Counted from the first letter of the stretch, positions 52,069 through 61,835 are shown. The stretch is 64,000 nt of DNA from Candidatus Fluviicola riflensis (GCA_002243285.1 CP022585.1:3336641-3400640); one strand, 5' to 3'. Program-made: numbers and translations. The notes: generated from the letters alone by a model not told the origin.

Positions 52069-52881
52069 ATGAAAATTTTTGCTTCACTACTACTAGCCCT
52101 TTCTTTCAGTACAGCAGCATTTTGCGATGAAGAATACGAACCATATGAATTTTACCAGGACCAGGTCGTTTATGTCCTGGGCGACAGTGTAAATATCCGC
52201 CAGGAAGCCAGTACTTCGGCAAAAACAGTTGCGATTGTGGCCATTGGCACGAAGGTGAAAATCCTTCAAAAAACAGATGTACAGCTAAACCTTAACGGCT
52301 TTACCATGTCGTGGTACTACGTGGAATTCAACAAAAACCAAAAAGGCTATGTTTGGGGCGGAAAGCTGGCTATGAAGTCATTCCGCAGTTCAAAAAACAC
52401 CGATTACATCTTCCATTACGGACTCGAAAAAATGGTTGAAGGCCGGGGAACTTACCAAATCAGGGTAGAGAAAAACCACAAAGAAGTACAGCGCATGTCG
52501 TTTGAAGGTTTTTTCGGGGAGCAAAAACCTCACGAGATCACCAATCACGGCAACCGTGGATTGACGAATATCGATGATGTACTTTACGTAGATGCCAATG
52601 CCGAATTTTGTGGCGATGGTGGTGGTTCGATCGTGTTCTTCTGGTCGGGAAATAAACTCTACAACATTCAAACGCTTTACGATGTCGCCGATGCTCCTGT
52701 TTTTGCGACAGATATCTTCATTTTTCCATCTGATATGGAAGGTAAAAAAGGACAAATCCTTTTGCACGAAGAAGTAGGCGAATCCATTTTCCCGGAAGAC
52801 GGCAGTGAATCAACTATCCAATACGAGAAAAACGAAACTACCGCATTTCAGTGGGACGGGAAGAAGTTGGTGAAGAAATAA
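52069..52881 (+). CDS. Exported SH3-domain protein
   Basis: A 270-aa protein with signal peptide MKIFASLLLALSFSTAAFC. A bacterial SH3 domain spans about 33-105 (VLGDSVNIRQEASTSAKTVAIVAIGTKVKIL...WYYVEFNKNQKGYVWGGKLA). The rest is a beta-rich region unique to this type, with YVDANAEFCGDGGGSIVFFWSGNKLY. SH3b domains bind cell-wall peptides or other ligands; no catalytic motif is present. It follows the T9SS cargo gene in the same direction. Confidence 0.88.
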   Translation: MKIFASLLLALSFSTAAFCDEEYEPYEFYQDQVVYVLGDSVNIRQEASTSAKTVAIVAIGTKVKILQKTDVQLNLNGFTMSWYYVEFNKNQKGYVWGGKLAMKSFRSSKNTDYIFHYGLEKMVEGRGTYQIRVEKNHKEVQRMSFEGFFGEQKPHEITNHGNRGLTNIDDVLYVDANAEFCGDGGGSIVFFWSGNKLYNIQTLYDVADAPVFATDIFIFPSDMEGKKGQILLHEEVGESIFPEDGSESTIQYEKNETTAFQWDGKKLVKK

Positions 52882-52894
52882 ATCTCAACTCTTT

Positions 52895-53129
52895 AACCAC
52901 ATAGGACACATAAGGAAACATAGGAGAGGCGTTGCGTTTATTACAAAATGATGTGCTTTTAAGTGTAATATATTGTCCTACGCGAAACATAAATTATTCT
53001 CATCTCTTCAAAGAGGATCAAAAAACGTTTGTTAACGATCACTACAGGAACTTACCTGAATGAATTTATCTAAATTGAAAAATTTAAATCAGATATTAAT
53101 CTATGTCCCCTTATGTGTCCTATGTGGTT
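52895..53129. repeat. Terminal-inverted-repeat element (CCACATAG family)
   Basis: Perfect 21-bp inverted ends: 52895-52915 (AACCACATAGGACACATAAGG) and 53109-53129. No coding frame inside; a small hairpin CTCTTCAAAGAG lies within. Same arm family as 810-889. The rest of 52882-53294 holds only the leader of the next gene. Confidence 0.75.
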
Positions 53130-53294
53130 ATAGACTTTCACTGACGCCTGATTTGTAAAAAACACCGTTAAAAAACGATAATTTCCCTCTGTTTTCTATC
53201 GAAAACTCCTTACCTTTCTATCGGTTTAATCACCCCGGCCGAAAGAGTGTTTTTGGCAAACCGAAAGACAACTTTATCACGTAAAACAAAGGTT

Positions 53295-53930
53295 ATGGCA
53301 CAACGCGAAAAGATCATCAAAGGCTACATCGAGTTTGAATTGTTGAATGGCAGATCACCCAATTCGGTATTCGAACTCACCAAAAAACTGAAATTCGAAG
53401 AATCGGATTTTTATACATATTTCGGAAGTCTGGATGCGCTGCGAAGTGCCATCGTTGCTGAATTTATGGTGAAAACAACTGCTTTACTCGATGAAGATCC
53501 CAATTACGATGCCTTTTCGGCGCGTGAAAAGTTATTGGCTTTGTTCTTTACCTTGTTTGAGCAATTCGGAACACAACGTTCCTATTTACTGGCGCGTTAC
53601 AGCGAATTGAAGAAAGCTCCGGAAACAAGCAAAGACTGGAAAAAGTTCATGACGTTGTTATCCGAACGCGCTAATTTGATTCTGTCGGAAGCAAAAATGC
53701 AGGAAGAAATCAAAGATCGTCCGCTGATCGGACAGCATTACGCGAAGGGAATTCCAGTGGTATTTACCTATTTGTTCCGCGTTTGGTTGAATGATGACTC
53801 GGAAGGACTTGCCACAACGGATGCGGCCATAGAGAAATCGGTGAACCTGAGTTTTGATATGCTAGGTAGCAGTCCGCTCGACTCGCTGATCGATTTCGGT
53901 AAGTTTGCATTAAAAACCAAAGTCTTTTAA
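53295..53930 (+). CDS. TetR-like regulator paired with ABC1 kinase
   Basis: A 211-aa protein from the ATG at 53295 (MAQREKIIKGYIEFELLNGR). The N-terminus has a TetR-type helix-turn-helix spacing (SVFELTKKLKFEESDFYTYFGSLDALRSAIV), and the rest is the helical ligand/dimer domain typical of TetR regulators. The recognition helix is less canonical than usual, so DNA binding is likely but not certain. It ends 2 bases before the ABC1-kinase gene, so it may control or assist its partner. Confidence 0.7.
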   Translation: MAQREKIIKGYIEFELLNGRSPNSVFELTKKLKFEESDFYTYFGSLDALRSAIVAEFMVKTTALLDEDPNYDAFSAREKLLALFFTLFEQFGTQRSYLLARYSELKKAPETSKDWKKFMTLLSERANLILSEAKMQEEIKDRPLIGQHYAKGIPVVFTYLFRVWLNDDSEGLATTDAAIEKSVNLSFDMLGSSPLDSLIDFGKFALKTKVF

Positions 53931-53932
53931 TT

Positions 53933-55264
53933 ATGAAAGAAGACGGTGACCAGGAGCCTCGCGGCGAAGGAATGTCAAAAATACCCACCTCGAAAGTACA
54001 GCGCGCCGCCAAAATTTTAGGCACAAGTGCAAAAGTAGGAGGCAACTACCTGAAATATTACGCGAAGAAAAGCGTAAATCCATCCCTGACGAAAGAGAAA
54101 TTGCACCAGGACAATGCGTCGGATATTTATGCGTCGCTGAGCCAGCTAAAAGGAAGCGCACTCAAAGTGGCGCAAATGATGAGCATGGACAACGGCATTT
54201 TGCCACAGGCTTACCAGGACCAATTTGCGATGGCTCAATACAACGCACCGCCATTGTCGTATCCGTTGGTATTAAAGACCTTTCAGAAATATTTCGGACA
54301 AAAACCGACCGATGTCTTCGATGAATTTTCCCGGGAAGCCGTTCACGCGGCTAGTATTGGCCAGGTGCATAAAGCACGTAAAGGCGGCAAACAACTGGCC
54401 GTAAAAATCCAATACCCTGGCGTAGCCGAATCGATTAGTTCAGACCTGAAACTCGTGAAGCCACTAGCCACGCAATTGCTCAACATGAAAGCTTCAGACA
54501 TGAAACAATACATGGATGAGGTGGAAACAAAATTGCTCGAAGAAACCGATTATGTGAAGGAATTAAAAAGCGGAAACGAAATCGGGGAAGCCTGTTCGTT
54601 TATCAAAGGTCTTCGTTTTCCGGTTTATTACGAAGAATGGTCTAACAACCGTATTCTTACCATGGACTGGATTGAAGGATTGATGTTCCCGGAATTTCTA
54701 AAAACCGATCCATCGCAGGAAGCGCGCGATGCAATCGGACAAGCAATGTGGGATTTTTTCCTGTACCAGATGAAAGTCTTGCGCAAAGTACACGCCGATC
54801 CACATCCGGGTAATTTTATCATTGATTCCGAGAACAACCTGTGCGTGATCGATTTTGGGTGTATCAAGGAAATCCCCAACGATTTTTTCGTGAATTACTT
54901 TCAGTTGCTCAAACCCGAGATCATCGAAAATCAGGCGCAGCTCGACGAAATTTACGTGCAAATCGAATTATTCCGTCCTGAAGACACGCCGCAACAACGG
55001 AAACTGGTTCAACAGGTTTACGGAGATATGATTGGTTTGCTCGGTTTACCATTCCACTCCGAAACCTTCGATTTTGCCGATGAAGCCTATTTCCAGCGTA
55101 TTTTTACCATGGGCGAAGAACTATCGCAAAACAAAGATCTTCGTAAAATGAACAACGCCCGCGGTTCCAAACATGCGATCTACATCATGCGCACGTTTTT
55201 CGGGTTGTATTCATTGATGTATCGCCTGAAGGCGAATGTGAGGTTGAATTATTCGCTTGACTAA
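53933..55264 (+). CDS. ABC1/UbiB-family atypical kinase
   Basis: A 443-aa protein of the ABC1/COQ8/UbiB family. A family-specific K-x-A-Q segment (LKGSALKVAQMMSMD) replaces the KxGQ motif with Ala in place of Gly. Next come the Ala-rich loop EAVHAASIGQVHKARK, Lys in LAVKIQYPG, catalytic HADPHPGNF and metal-binding VIDFGCI. The family acts on lipid and quinone biosynthesis as ATPase or kinase. The Gly-to-Ala change in the KxGQ motif is notable. It is coupled to a TetR-like gene (2-base gap) and ends at a bidirectional terminator. Confidence 0.9.
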   Translation: MKEDGDQEPRGEGMSKIPTSKVQRAAKILGTSAKVGGNYLKYYAKKSVNPSLTKEKLHQDNASDIYASLSQLKGSALKVAQMMSMDNGILPQAYQDQFAMAQYNAPPLSYPLVLKTFQKYFGQKPTDVFDEFSREAVHAASIGQVHKARKGGKQLAVKIQYPGVAESISSDLKLVKPLATQLLNMKASDMKQYMDEVETKLLEETDYVKELKSGNEIGEACSFIKGLRFPVYYEEWSNNRILTMDWIEGLMFPEFLKTDPSQEARDAIGQAMWDFFLYQMKVLRKVHADPHPGNFIIDSENNLCVIDFGCIKEIPNDFFVNYFQLLKPEIIENQAQLDEIYVQIELFRPEDTPQQRKLVQQVYGDMIGLLGLPFHSETFDFADEAYFQRIFTMGEELSQNKDLRKMNNARGSKHAIYIMRTFFGLYSLMYRLKANVRLNYSLD

Positions 55265-55417
55265 TGTTGAATGCTTAATTTTTAATGTTGAATTGAGCAA
55301 CACAATTAAAAAAGGCGCGGGATAAATCCACGCGCCTGCATTTTGTTCTATTTTTCGGTAATCGCCGATGTTAGAATGATGAACCCAATTAAAAATTCAA
55401 CATCCAACATTAAAAAT
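55265..55417. repeat. AT-rich repeat element with bidirectional terminator
   Basis: TTGAATGCTTAATTTTTAAT at the left is inverted relative to the right end (TTAAAAATTCAACATCC...). Within it, AGGCGCG (55313-55319) pairs with CGCGCCT (55331-55337), with A-rich and T-rich flanks, a plausible terminator for the convergent kinase and recQ genes. Confidence 0.7.
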
Positions 55418-57598
55418 TTAATTAGCCATTTCACTCATAAACTTGATCCGCATTAACCGCAATTCCTCTTCGGAATAATCGCCGTCCAGTTCATGGTAAG
55501 CAGTGGTCAGATCATCGGTTTCAGCTTCAGAGAAATAATCGAAAATCTCATCCTGGTTTTCAGGGTCAAGAATCTCGTCAATGTAATAATTGATGTTCAC
55601 GCGGGTTCCCGAAGAAACAATCGCTTCGATTTCTTCAATCACTTCATCCATCGATTTGCCCTGCGCGCGGCCAATATCTTCCAGCGGCAACTTGCGGTCG
55701 ATATTCTGGATCAATTGCACTTTTAATCCTGACTTATTCACCAATGATTTCATGACCAAATCCTGCGGACGATCAATGTCGTTTTCTTCGACATAATTTT
55801 TGATCAGTTCAATGAACGGTAGGCCGTAGCGTTGTGCTTTTCCGGTTCCTACTCCTTGCACGTTGGTCAATTCTTCAATCGTGATCGGGTATTGCAGACA
55901 CATGTCTTTCAACGACGGCTCCTGGAAAATCACAAACGGCGGAATGTTGTGCTGTTTGGAAAGCGACTTGCGCAAATCGGCCAGTAACTCATACAAGACC
56001 TCGTCAAACGCACCACCTTTTCCACCCGAAATGATCGATTCATCGTCATCGGCAAGAGAGAAGTCGTGTTGTTTGAGCAAGGTATATGGTTGTGGATCCG
56101 CTAAAAAGGCGCGACCTTTCTCCGTGAACTTCAACGTACCGTAGGTTTCCACATCTTTATACAACATGCCACCAACAACTGTTTGACGGATCACGGCATT
56201 CCAGAAATGCTCATCTTTCTCTTTTCCGATACCGAACATCGGCATTTGGTCGTGACGGTAACTTTTGATCTCTGCCGTTACACCACCTGATAAAAATGCA
56301 CAAACGTGCTTCGATTTCTGCATTTCCTGCAAAACATCAACCACCTGTAACAACTGATGTACAAATACGGAACCTTCGAAACGTTCACGCGGATGACGGC
56401 AATTGTCACACATTTCCGAGCATTGTTTCTCATCAAACTCCTCCCCGAAATAATGCAGGATAAACTTGCGCCGGCACACCGAGGTTTCGCTGTACGATAC
56501 AATTTCGTTCAGGAGTTGTTTCCCAACTTCCTGTTCGGCTACCGGTTTCCCTTGCAGGAATTTTTCCAACTTCTCAATGTCTTTATAACTATAGAAAACG
56601 ATGCATTCGCCTACACCGCCATCGCGGCCTGCACGTCCTGTTTCCTGGTAATAACTTTCCAGTGATTTCGGAATATCGTGGTGAATCACAAAACGCACAT
56701 CCGGCTTGTCAATTCCCATTCCGAAGGCTATAGTCGCCACAATCACATCCACTTCTTCCATCAGGAACATATCCTGGTGACGGGCACGTGTTGTAGCGTC
56801 AAGTCCGGCGTGATAAGCAAGGGCATTAATCCCGTTTACCTGCAGCAATTCGGCCATTTCTTCCACCTTCTTGCGCGAAAGGCAATAAATAATCCCCGAT
56901 TTCCCGGAACGTGCCCGGATGTATTTGATAATTTCTTTTTCTACCTGGCGTTTCGGGCGAATTTCGTAGTACAGGTTATCGCGGTTAAACGACGACTTGA
57001 ACAAAATCGCATCTGTCATGTTCAGGTTTTTCTGAATGTCCGACTGCACTTTAGGTGTTGCCGTAGCTGTTAACGCAATAATGGAGACGTCTGAGATCTT
57101 TTCGAAAATTTCGCGCAAACGGCGGTATTCCGGGCGGAAATCATGTCCCCATTCCGAGATACAATGCGCTTCATCAATCGCGAAAAACGAAATTGGAACA
57201 GACGTTAAAAAATCGATATTTTCCTGTTTTGTTAGCGATTCTGGTGCTACATATAGGAGCTTAGTCTTACCCGCAAGAATATCGTCTTTCACGCGGTTGA
57301 TCTCGGTTTTACTCAACGAGGAGTTCATGAAATGCGCAATAGAATCGTGATCGCTCACATTGCGAATGGCATCTACCTGATTTTTCATTAAGGCGATTAA
57401 GGGAGAAACCACAATGGCTGTTCCCTCTGAAAGAAGCGCCGGAAGTTGATAGCAGAGTGACTTTCCACCGCCGGTAGGCATGATTACGAATGTATTTTGT
57501 TTGTTTAATACATTGGTAATAATGTTCTCCTGCTGTCCTTTAAAACTGTCAAAACCAAAAAACTTACGAAGCGCTCCTTTTAGATCTAAGTGATCCAT
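55418..57598 (-). CDS. recQ: ATP-dependent DNA helicase RecQ
   Basis: A 726-aa 3'-5' helicase for recombination and fork repair. Walker A TGGGKS (42-47), DEAH (142-145) followed by CISEWGHDFRPEYR, and the helicase C motifs (GRAGRDGG) are present. The RQC zinc ligands are visible as CRRKFILHYFGE...CSEMCDNC, then a winged-helix region. An HRDC domain (about 530-605, LLADLRKSLSKQHNIPPFVIF...VGTGKAQRYG) follows. A further acidic C-terminal extension of about 100 aa is typical of Bacteroidota RecQ. The ATG at 57598 gives MDHLDLKGALRKFFG. Convergent with the ABC1 kinase. Confidence 0.96.
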   Translation of the reverse strand: MDHLDLKGALRKFFGFDSFKGQQENIITNVLNKQNTFVIMPTGGGKSLCYQLPALLSEGTAIVVSPLIALMKNQVDAIRNVSDHDSIAHFMNSSLSKTEINRVKDDILAGKTKLLYVAPESLTKQENIDFLTSVPISFFAIDEAHCISEWGHDFRPEYRRLREIFEKISDVSIIALTATATPKVQSDIQKNLNMTDAILFKSSFNRDNLYYEIRPKRQVEKEIIKYIRARSGKSGIIYCLSRKKVEEMAELLQVNGINALAYHAGLDATTRARHQDMFLMEEVDVIVATIAFGMGIDKPDVRFVIHHDIPKSLESYYQETGRAGRDGGVGECIVFYSYKDIEKLEKFLQGKPVAEQEVGKQLLNEIVSYSETSVCRRKFILHYFGEEFDEKQCSEMCDNCRHPRERFEGSVFVHQLLQVVDVLQEMQKSKHVCAFLSGGVTAEIKSYRHDQMPMFGIGKEKDEHFWNAVIRQTVVGGMLYKDVETYGTLKFTEKGRAFLADPQPYTLLKQHDFSLADDDESIISGGKGGAFDEVLYELLADLRKSLSKQHNIPPFVIFQEPSLKDMCLQYPITIEELTNVQGVGTGKAQRYGLPFIELIKNYVEENDIDRPQDLVMKSLVNKSGLKVQLIQNIDRKLPLEDIGRAQGKSMDEVIEEIEAIVSSGTRVNINYYIDEILDPENQDEIFDYFSEAETDDLTTAYHELDGDYSEEELRLMRIKFMSEMAN

Positions 57599-57814
57599 AA
57601 AGTTTGAAAATTAGAATGTTACCTAAAATTAGTATGTTAAATCGAAATTAACGAAATGATTCCGAATGCCGGGTAAAAATCGGCAACCATACTAAATTAG
57701 GTGATAAAAGTCGAAAAAACAACTATTAATATAAGTTGAGGTTAAGAAATTCTTGCGAAATCGGAGAAAAACGATTAAATCCCGGGCTAACTTTTTAGTA
57801 ATTCATTTTTCTTC

Positions 57815-58065
57815 ACCACAAAGGCAACAAAGCTTTTTTTGACGGATAGACATGTTAGGATCACAAAGGTGATTTATCCTGCTTCGCCTTTATGTTCTTT
57901 GTAACAGGTCAATTTGTCATTTTCCTTTGCTCCTTCGCTGAAGCTTCGGCGTAAGCGTTGCTCCTTCGCTAAAGCTTGTGCCATCGCTATGCGCCTATGC
58001 TGAAGCTATGGCGTAAGCATAAGCTATTGGCGACACGCGATCGGCGAAAGCGTTGTCTTTGTGGT
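57815..58065. repeat. ACCACAAAG element with structured, repetitive centre
   Basis: Ends ACCACAAAGGCAAC (57815-57828) and 58052-58065 are inverted copies (13 of 14). The centre (57930-58050) is made of short shuffled units such as CTTCGCTGAAGCTTCGGCG and AAGCTATGGCGTAAGCATA, most of them partly palindromic. No gene in 57599-58086. Confidence 0.65.
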
Positions 58066-58086
58066 AAAAGATCGCCGCTCCGTGTT

Positions 58087-59388
58087 TCAATCAATCCGCT
58101 GCTTGTACACATAATTGATACTATCGTCGATGTAATGATGGAAAATATAATAGACATAATTTCCGCGACATTGAATACTCACGGGGTAAATGTGTTTTTC
58201 CAGTTTGATTTCACTGATCACTTTGCCGTTTTTCGGATCAATCTCCAGTAGCCGCGCCATTCCCTGGTAATCGAATCGGGCAAAAAGGCGGGTTCCTTCC
58301 TGGTTGAGAATCAGTTGCGAATCCCACTTTTTATGATGCTGGTAAATGATCGGATAACTACGCACACGCCGACCCTTTTTGGTAAACACAACCGCTGAAT
58401 CGTTGAGATGATCAAAAATCACAATGGAATCATTGATTTTAAACGCCGGAGCGTAAACCGGATGATTGAGCAGCTCGAGGTATTTTTGCTGGGTTTCAAG
58501 CAGTGCATGCAGTTTCAGCTGATTATCGACCGAATTATCGGCCAGCGGATCAACCACTGATTTTTCCTGTAACTGTAATTCGCGCTGAAACTCGTCCAAC
58601 GCCCGTTTGTATTTTCGGTTCGAGACATAATACAGGCGCATAATCTGGTGCGACAGCGTATCGATAGCCACAAAATCAACCGTCTTGTGCAATGATCCGT
58701 ATTGCTGGTAGATTTGAATATTGTTATACGAAACCACGCACGATTCAAATATTTCCGCTGCCGACTTACGTGTTTGAGCATTGAACAACGACAATGAATC
58801 ATTGGAAATAGTTACCTGGTAAGCGCTGTCGGTGTAATAAATATGAATGCCGTTCATGCAATCGCGAAAAAACGATTTGGGATGTTTACGGATGGGTAAA
58901 TCGACTAGCGGTTCATTGAATTCATCGACCAATCGCAGCAGGTATTCGTTGTGATCTTTACACAGTAACAACATACCGTTGTTCCACAACTGAAAATCGA
59001 TAATATGCACATTGGGTTTGGGATAGGCCCACGAAAGCCGCGAGGCACTGATGATCACTTCTTCCAGGTCGGTTTGTTTGTCTTCCAGGTGAATGGTCAC
59101 GAACAATGTATCTTGTCCGGCTGGCGGAAAGTTGATAAATTCTTCCCTCAACCGGTATGAATGGTGTTTGACCGTCAATACATTCGGTAAAATGGGACAA
59201 CTAATTGTAAATTCACCTTTCGAATTGGTGCTTGTCGCTTTGTTTTCAACCGAAACGGTCGCCCTGCCAACGGGTGTGTTTCCGCTATTCAGAACGGTTC
59301 CGCGTACCACAACTTCCTGGGCAATCGATTTTGATCCTACCAGTAGAATACACCAAAACACGATTTGTCGAAGAGTTTTCACAATCAT
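58087..59388 (-). CDS. Secreted paralogue B: regulatory-like domain plus predicted beta-propeller-like region
   Basis: A 433-aa protein from the ATG at 59388; a GTG one codon upstream is possible. The signal peptide ends near GSKSIAQ. A carboxypeptidase-like regulatory domain (about 28-105: VVRGTVLNSGNTPVGRATVS...KGEFTISC) is followed by LEEVIISASRLSWAYPKPNVHIIDFQ and a region of repeated beta strands of unknown function. It ends in IDDSINYVYKQRID. It is a tandem duplicate of the next gene, which shares the domain order and an almost identical C-terminus. Two bases separate the genes. Confidence 0.75.
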   Translation of the reverse strand: MIVKTLRQIVFWCILLVGSKSIAQEVVVRGTVLNSGNTPVGRATVSVENKATSTNSKGEFTISCPILPNVLTVKHHSYRLREEFINFPPAGQDTLFVTIHLEDKQTDLEEVIISASRLSWAYPKPNVHIIDFQLWNNGMLLLCKDHNEYLLRLVDEFNEPLVDLPIRKHPKSFFRDCMNGIHIYYTDSAYQVTISNDSLSLFNAQTRKSAAEIFESCVVSYNNIQIYQQYGSLHKTVDFVAIDTLSHQIMRLYYVSNRKYKRALDEFQRELQLQEKSVVDPLADNSVDNQLKLHALLETQQKYLELLNHPVYAPAFKINDSIVIFDHLNDSAVVFTKKGRRVRSYPIIYQHHKKWDSQLILNQEGTRLFARFDYQGMARLLEIDPKNGKVISEIKLEKHIYPVSIQCRGNYVYYIFHHYIDDSINYVYKQRID

Positions 59389-59393
59389 CACGA

Positions 59394-60674
59394 TTAATCA
59401 ATCCGTTGCTTGTAAACATAATTAATACTGTCATCAACATAGCGATGAAACAGATAGTAGACAAATCGGCCTTTGATCTGAATACTGGCCGGGTATACAT
59501 GTTTATCGAGTTGAACGACACCAATTACCGAACCAGTATGCGGATCTATTTCGCGCAATTTCACCAAACCGCGGTCTTCGTACTTCGCAAAAACACGCGT
59601 ATGTTCTTCGTTCACAAGGAGTTTGTTTTGCCAGAAATCAAAATAATGATAGCTAATCGCCGACCTTCGGTTGATGGAAAAATCAGCCGAAAACACGGTC
59701 ATACTATCTTTAAAATGATCAAAAATAATGGTGGTATCATTCACCGTCACAATGGGAATGTAGAGGGGTTTGATCAGATTCTGTTCGTAATGACGGGCAT
59801 TTTGCCACTTTTTCCGATCATCACTTAGTTGCTGTGAAGTATTGGCTTTTAGCATGGCTATTGCCGGAATATCGTTTTCAGCTGCATACGCATCGAGCGA
59901 CTTGATCTGTTTGGTATCGGCCGCCTGATACAATAAGCGATTTTCCTGATTAATCCGGTTTACAAGCGTGTAATCCAACGCCTTGTTATGTGGCCCTAAT
60001 TGTTTAAAAACAACATACTTGTCTTTTGAAAGTGCACATGGTTCAAGTGATTGTTTAAACTCTCCTATGGAAGCCGGCGGCAACAAAAACAGGGTATCGT
60101 ACAACACCATCAATTCTACCACACTGTCCTGATAAAGGAGGTGGATTCCGTCTAAACAATCGTGAAAAAAGGATAGCGGATTTTTTCGGACGGGTTGATC
60201 AAACAGTGTTTTGTTGTTATCGTCGACCAAGCGCAGAAAACACTGTTTCTCAGCAGAACAGAGCAACAACATCCCGTAATCGCGCAGATCGAAATCAATG
60301 ATGTGAATCGATTTTTCGGGATAAGCCCACACAATTTTGTCGGCGTTTACGGTCACTTCTTCCAAATCGGTTGATTCGGTGATTAATGTAATCGCCAGAA
60401 AAATGGTGTCTTTTCCTGTTTGTTGTAACACAATTTGTTCGTACAATTCGTAAAACGGATGGTTGATCAGTAACTGCACCGGCAAGTAGTTTGCGATGAT
60501 TTTAAATTGACCCCGGCGATCTGTTGAAGAAAAGAATTGTCCCAATTGAACCGATGCGTCTTCAATTGGTTGCTGATCAGCGTTCAAAACAGTACCAATC
60601 ACGACCGTCTCCTGTGCTTGAATGGTGAAATTCAAACAACAGCAAATCACGAATGAGACGAGCACCTGTTTCAT
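59394..60674 (-). CDS. Secreted paralogue A: regulatory-like domain plus predicted beta-propeller-like region
   Basis: A 426-aa protein with signal peptide MKQVLVSFVICCCLNFTIQAQ. A carboxypeptidase-like regulatory domain comes first (VIGTVLNADQQPIEDASVQLG). DLEEVTVNADKIVWAYPEKSIHIIDF then introduces a long strand-rich region, ending RYVDDSINYVYKQRID. The cell-surface or periplasmic role is unknown; the C-terminus is not a standard T9SS sorting domain. It is the upstream partner of a tandem paralogue pair transcribed together. ATG at 60674. Confidence 0.75.
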   Translation of the reverse strand: MKQVLVSFVICCCLNFTIQAQETVVIGTVLNADQQPIEDASVQLGQFFSSTDRRGQFKIIANYLPVQLLINHPFYELYEQIVLQQTGKDTIFLAITLITESTDLEEVTVNADKIVWAYPEKSIHIIDFDLRDYGMLLLCSAEKQCFLRLVDDNNKTLFDQPVRKNPLSFFHDCLDGIHLLYQDSVVELMVLYDTLFLLPPASIGEFKQSLEPCALSKDKYVVFKQLGPHNKALDYTLVNRINQENRLLYQAADTKQIKSLDAYAAENDIPAIAMLKANTSQQLSDDRKKWQNARHYEQNLIKPLYIPIVTVNDTTIIFDHFKDSMTVFSADFSINRRSAISYHYFDFWQNKLLVNEEHTRVFAKYEDRGLVKLREIDPHTGSVIGVVQLDKHVYPASIQIKGRFVYYLFHRYVDDSINYVYKQRID

Positions 60675-60866
60675 AAGTAGTTCCTATTTCAGCTAGCAGC
60701 TTTAGCCGTCAATGTAGCTAAAATCATGATGCACACATCGTCAGTCCTGCAAACATTGACTGAAGCGTAGTGAGTATTGATTGAAGATGAAATAGAATTA
60801 TGAAAATCGAACGACCCACTGTTACCTTTTCAAACTTCCGACATTCCTCTGTAAAATCGGAACCTC

Positions 60867-61835
60867 ATGAAAACAATCCTCACAATTTTATGTTCGATTC
60901 TACTTTTGAGTAGTATCGCCCAAGTCGATAATCAACTTTACAACCAACGGTTCAACGCGGCCAAGACCAACTATGAACACGAAATCGATGGTAACAACGA
61001 AAGTATTACCATTCTTACGGATGTGATTTACAACGCCGTTCCCGACGGTTATCATGTAACGTATACTACTTCCTTTATCGGTAAATCGATTGAGGATGTT
61101 GACAATAAAATGAACACAAAAATGGATCAGCTAGTGGAAAAGGTCAAGGAACTGAAACTTGCCCGAAAAGATGTGCGACTGGATGTTGTAGCGCTTGATC
61201 CTGTTTTTGATTTTCAGCGAGGCGATTCCACAGCTCCCATCGGTTATAAAGTAACGGAAAACATCACTTTCAACATTAAAAGCAATGCTATCATGGGGCG
61301 ACTTTCGCAAATTTGCCTCGAGTTCGGCATCTACGATCTGATCAATGCACAAGCTTATTTACTGGACATTCAACCCATTTACGACACCTTGAATGCCAAG
61401 ACTATAAAATTACTCAACGACAAGAAAAAATTGTGTACCGACGCCGGACTTTCACTCAACTCCGGCGAACCGAGCATTGTCAAAACAAAAGAAGTGTATT
61501 ACCCAAGCGAACGCTATCTGAAATCATATTTGACCAATGCTACTTTGTACAAACACCATTTGACACAAAATTCGACCTTGGGAATGCAACGAACGGTTGA
61601 TGTAGATAATTATTACGACCTCAATCTCAAAGATGCCGATTACGTTTACAACTCAGGAAGTGACAGCCCCGTGATCCAGGTTTATTTTCGTTTGGTGTAT
61701 ACGCATCGGAAAGTGCCTACGGAAGTGGAAATCAGGGAAAAAGTCACCAAAGAACTTGAAGAAAAACAGGCCAAACAACAAAAACAGATCTATGTGGTCG
61801 ACGAAAACGGGACGTTGAAGAAAGTCGAGTTTTGA
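60867..61835 (+). CDS. Exported SIMPL-like protein
   Basis: A 322-aa protein with signal peptide MKTILTILCSILLLSSIAQ. It resembles the SIMPL (DUF541) family: alternating strands such as VTYTTSFIGKSIEDVDNKMNTKMDQLVEKVKEL, RLDVVALDPVFDF...GYKVTENITFNI and the late IQVYFRLVYTHRK. A Lys/Gln-rich linker ends in VVDENGTLKKVEF. SIMPL proteins are periplasmic with no clear biochemical role. The assignment is moderate. Divergent from the paralogue pair; convergent with rmuC. Confidence 0.65.
   Translation: MKTILTILCSILLLSSIAQVDNQLYNQRFNAAKTNYEHEIDGNNESITILTDVIYNAVPDGYHVTYTTSFIGKSIEDVDNKMNTKMDQLVEKVKELKLARKDVRLDVVALDPVFDFQRGDSTAPIGYKVTENITFNIKSNAIMGRLSQICLEFGIYDLINAQAYLLDIQPIYDTLNAKTIKLLNDKKKLCTDAGLSLNSGEPSIVKTKEVYYPSERYLKSYLTNATLYKHHLTQNSTLGMQRTVDVDNYYDLNLKDADYVYNSGSDSPVIQVYFRLVYTHRKVPTEVEIREKVTKELEEKQAKQQKQIYVVDENGTLKKVEF

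Noticed and set aside
57930-58050. Possible CRISPR-like array
   Set aside because: Units are irregular, palindromic and without constant spacers; no cas gene is nearby.
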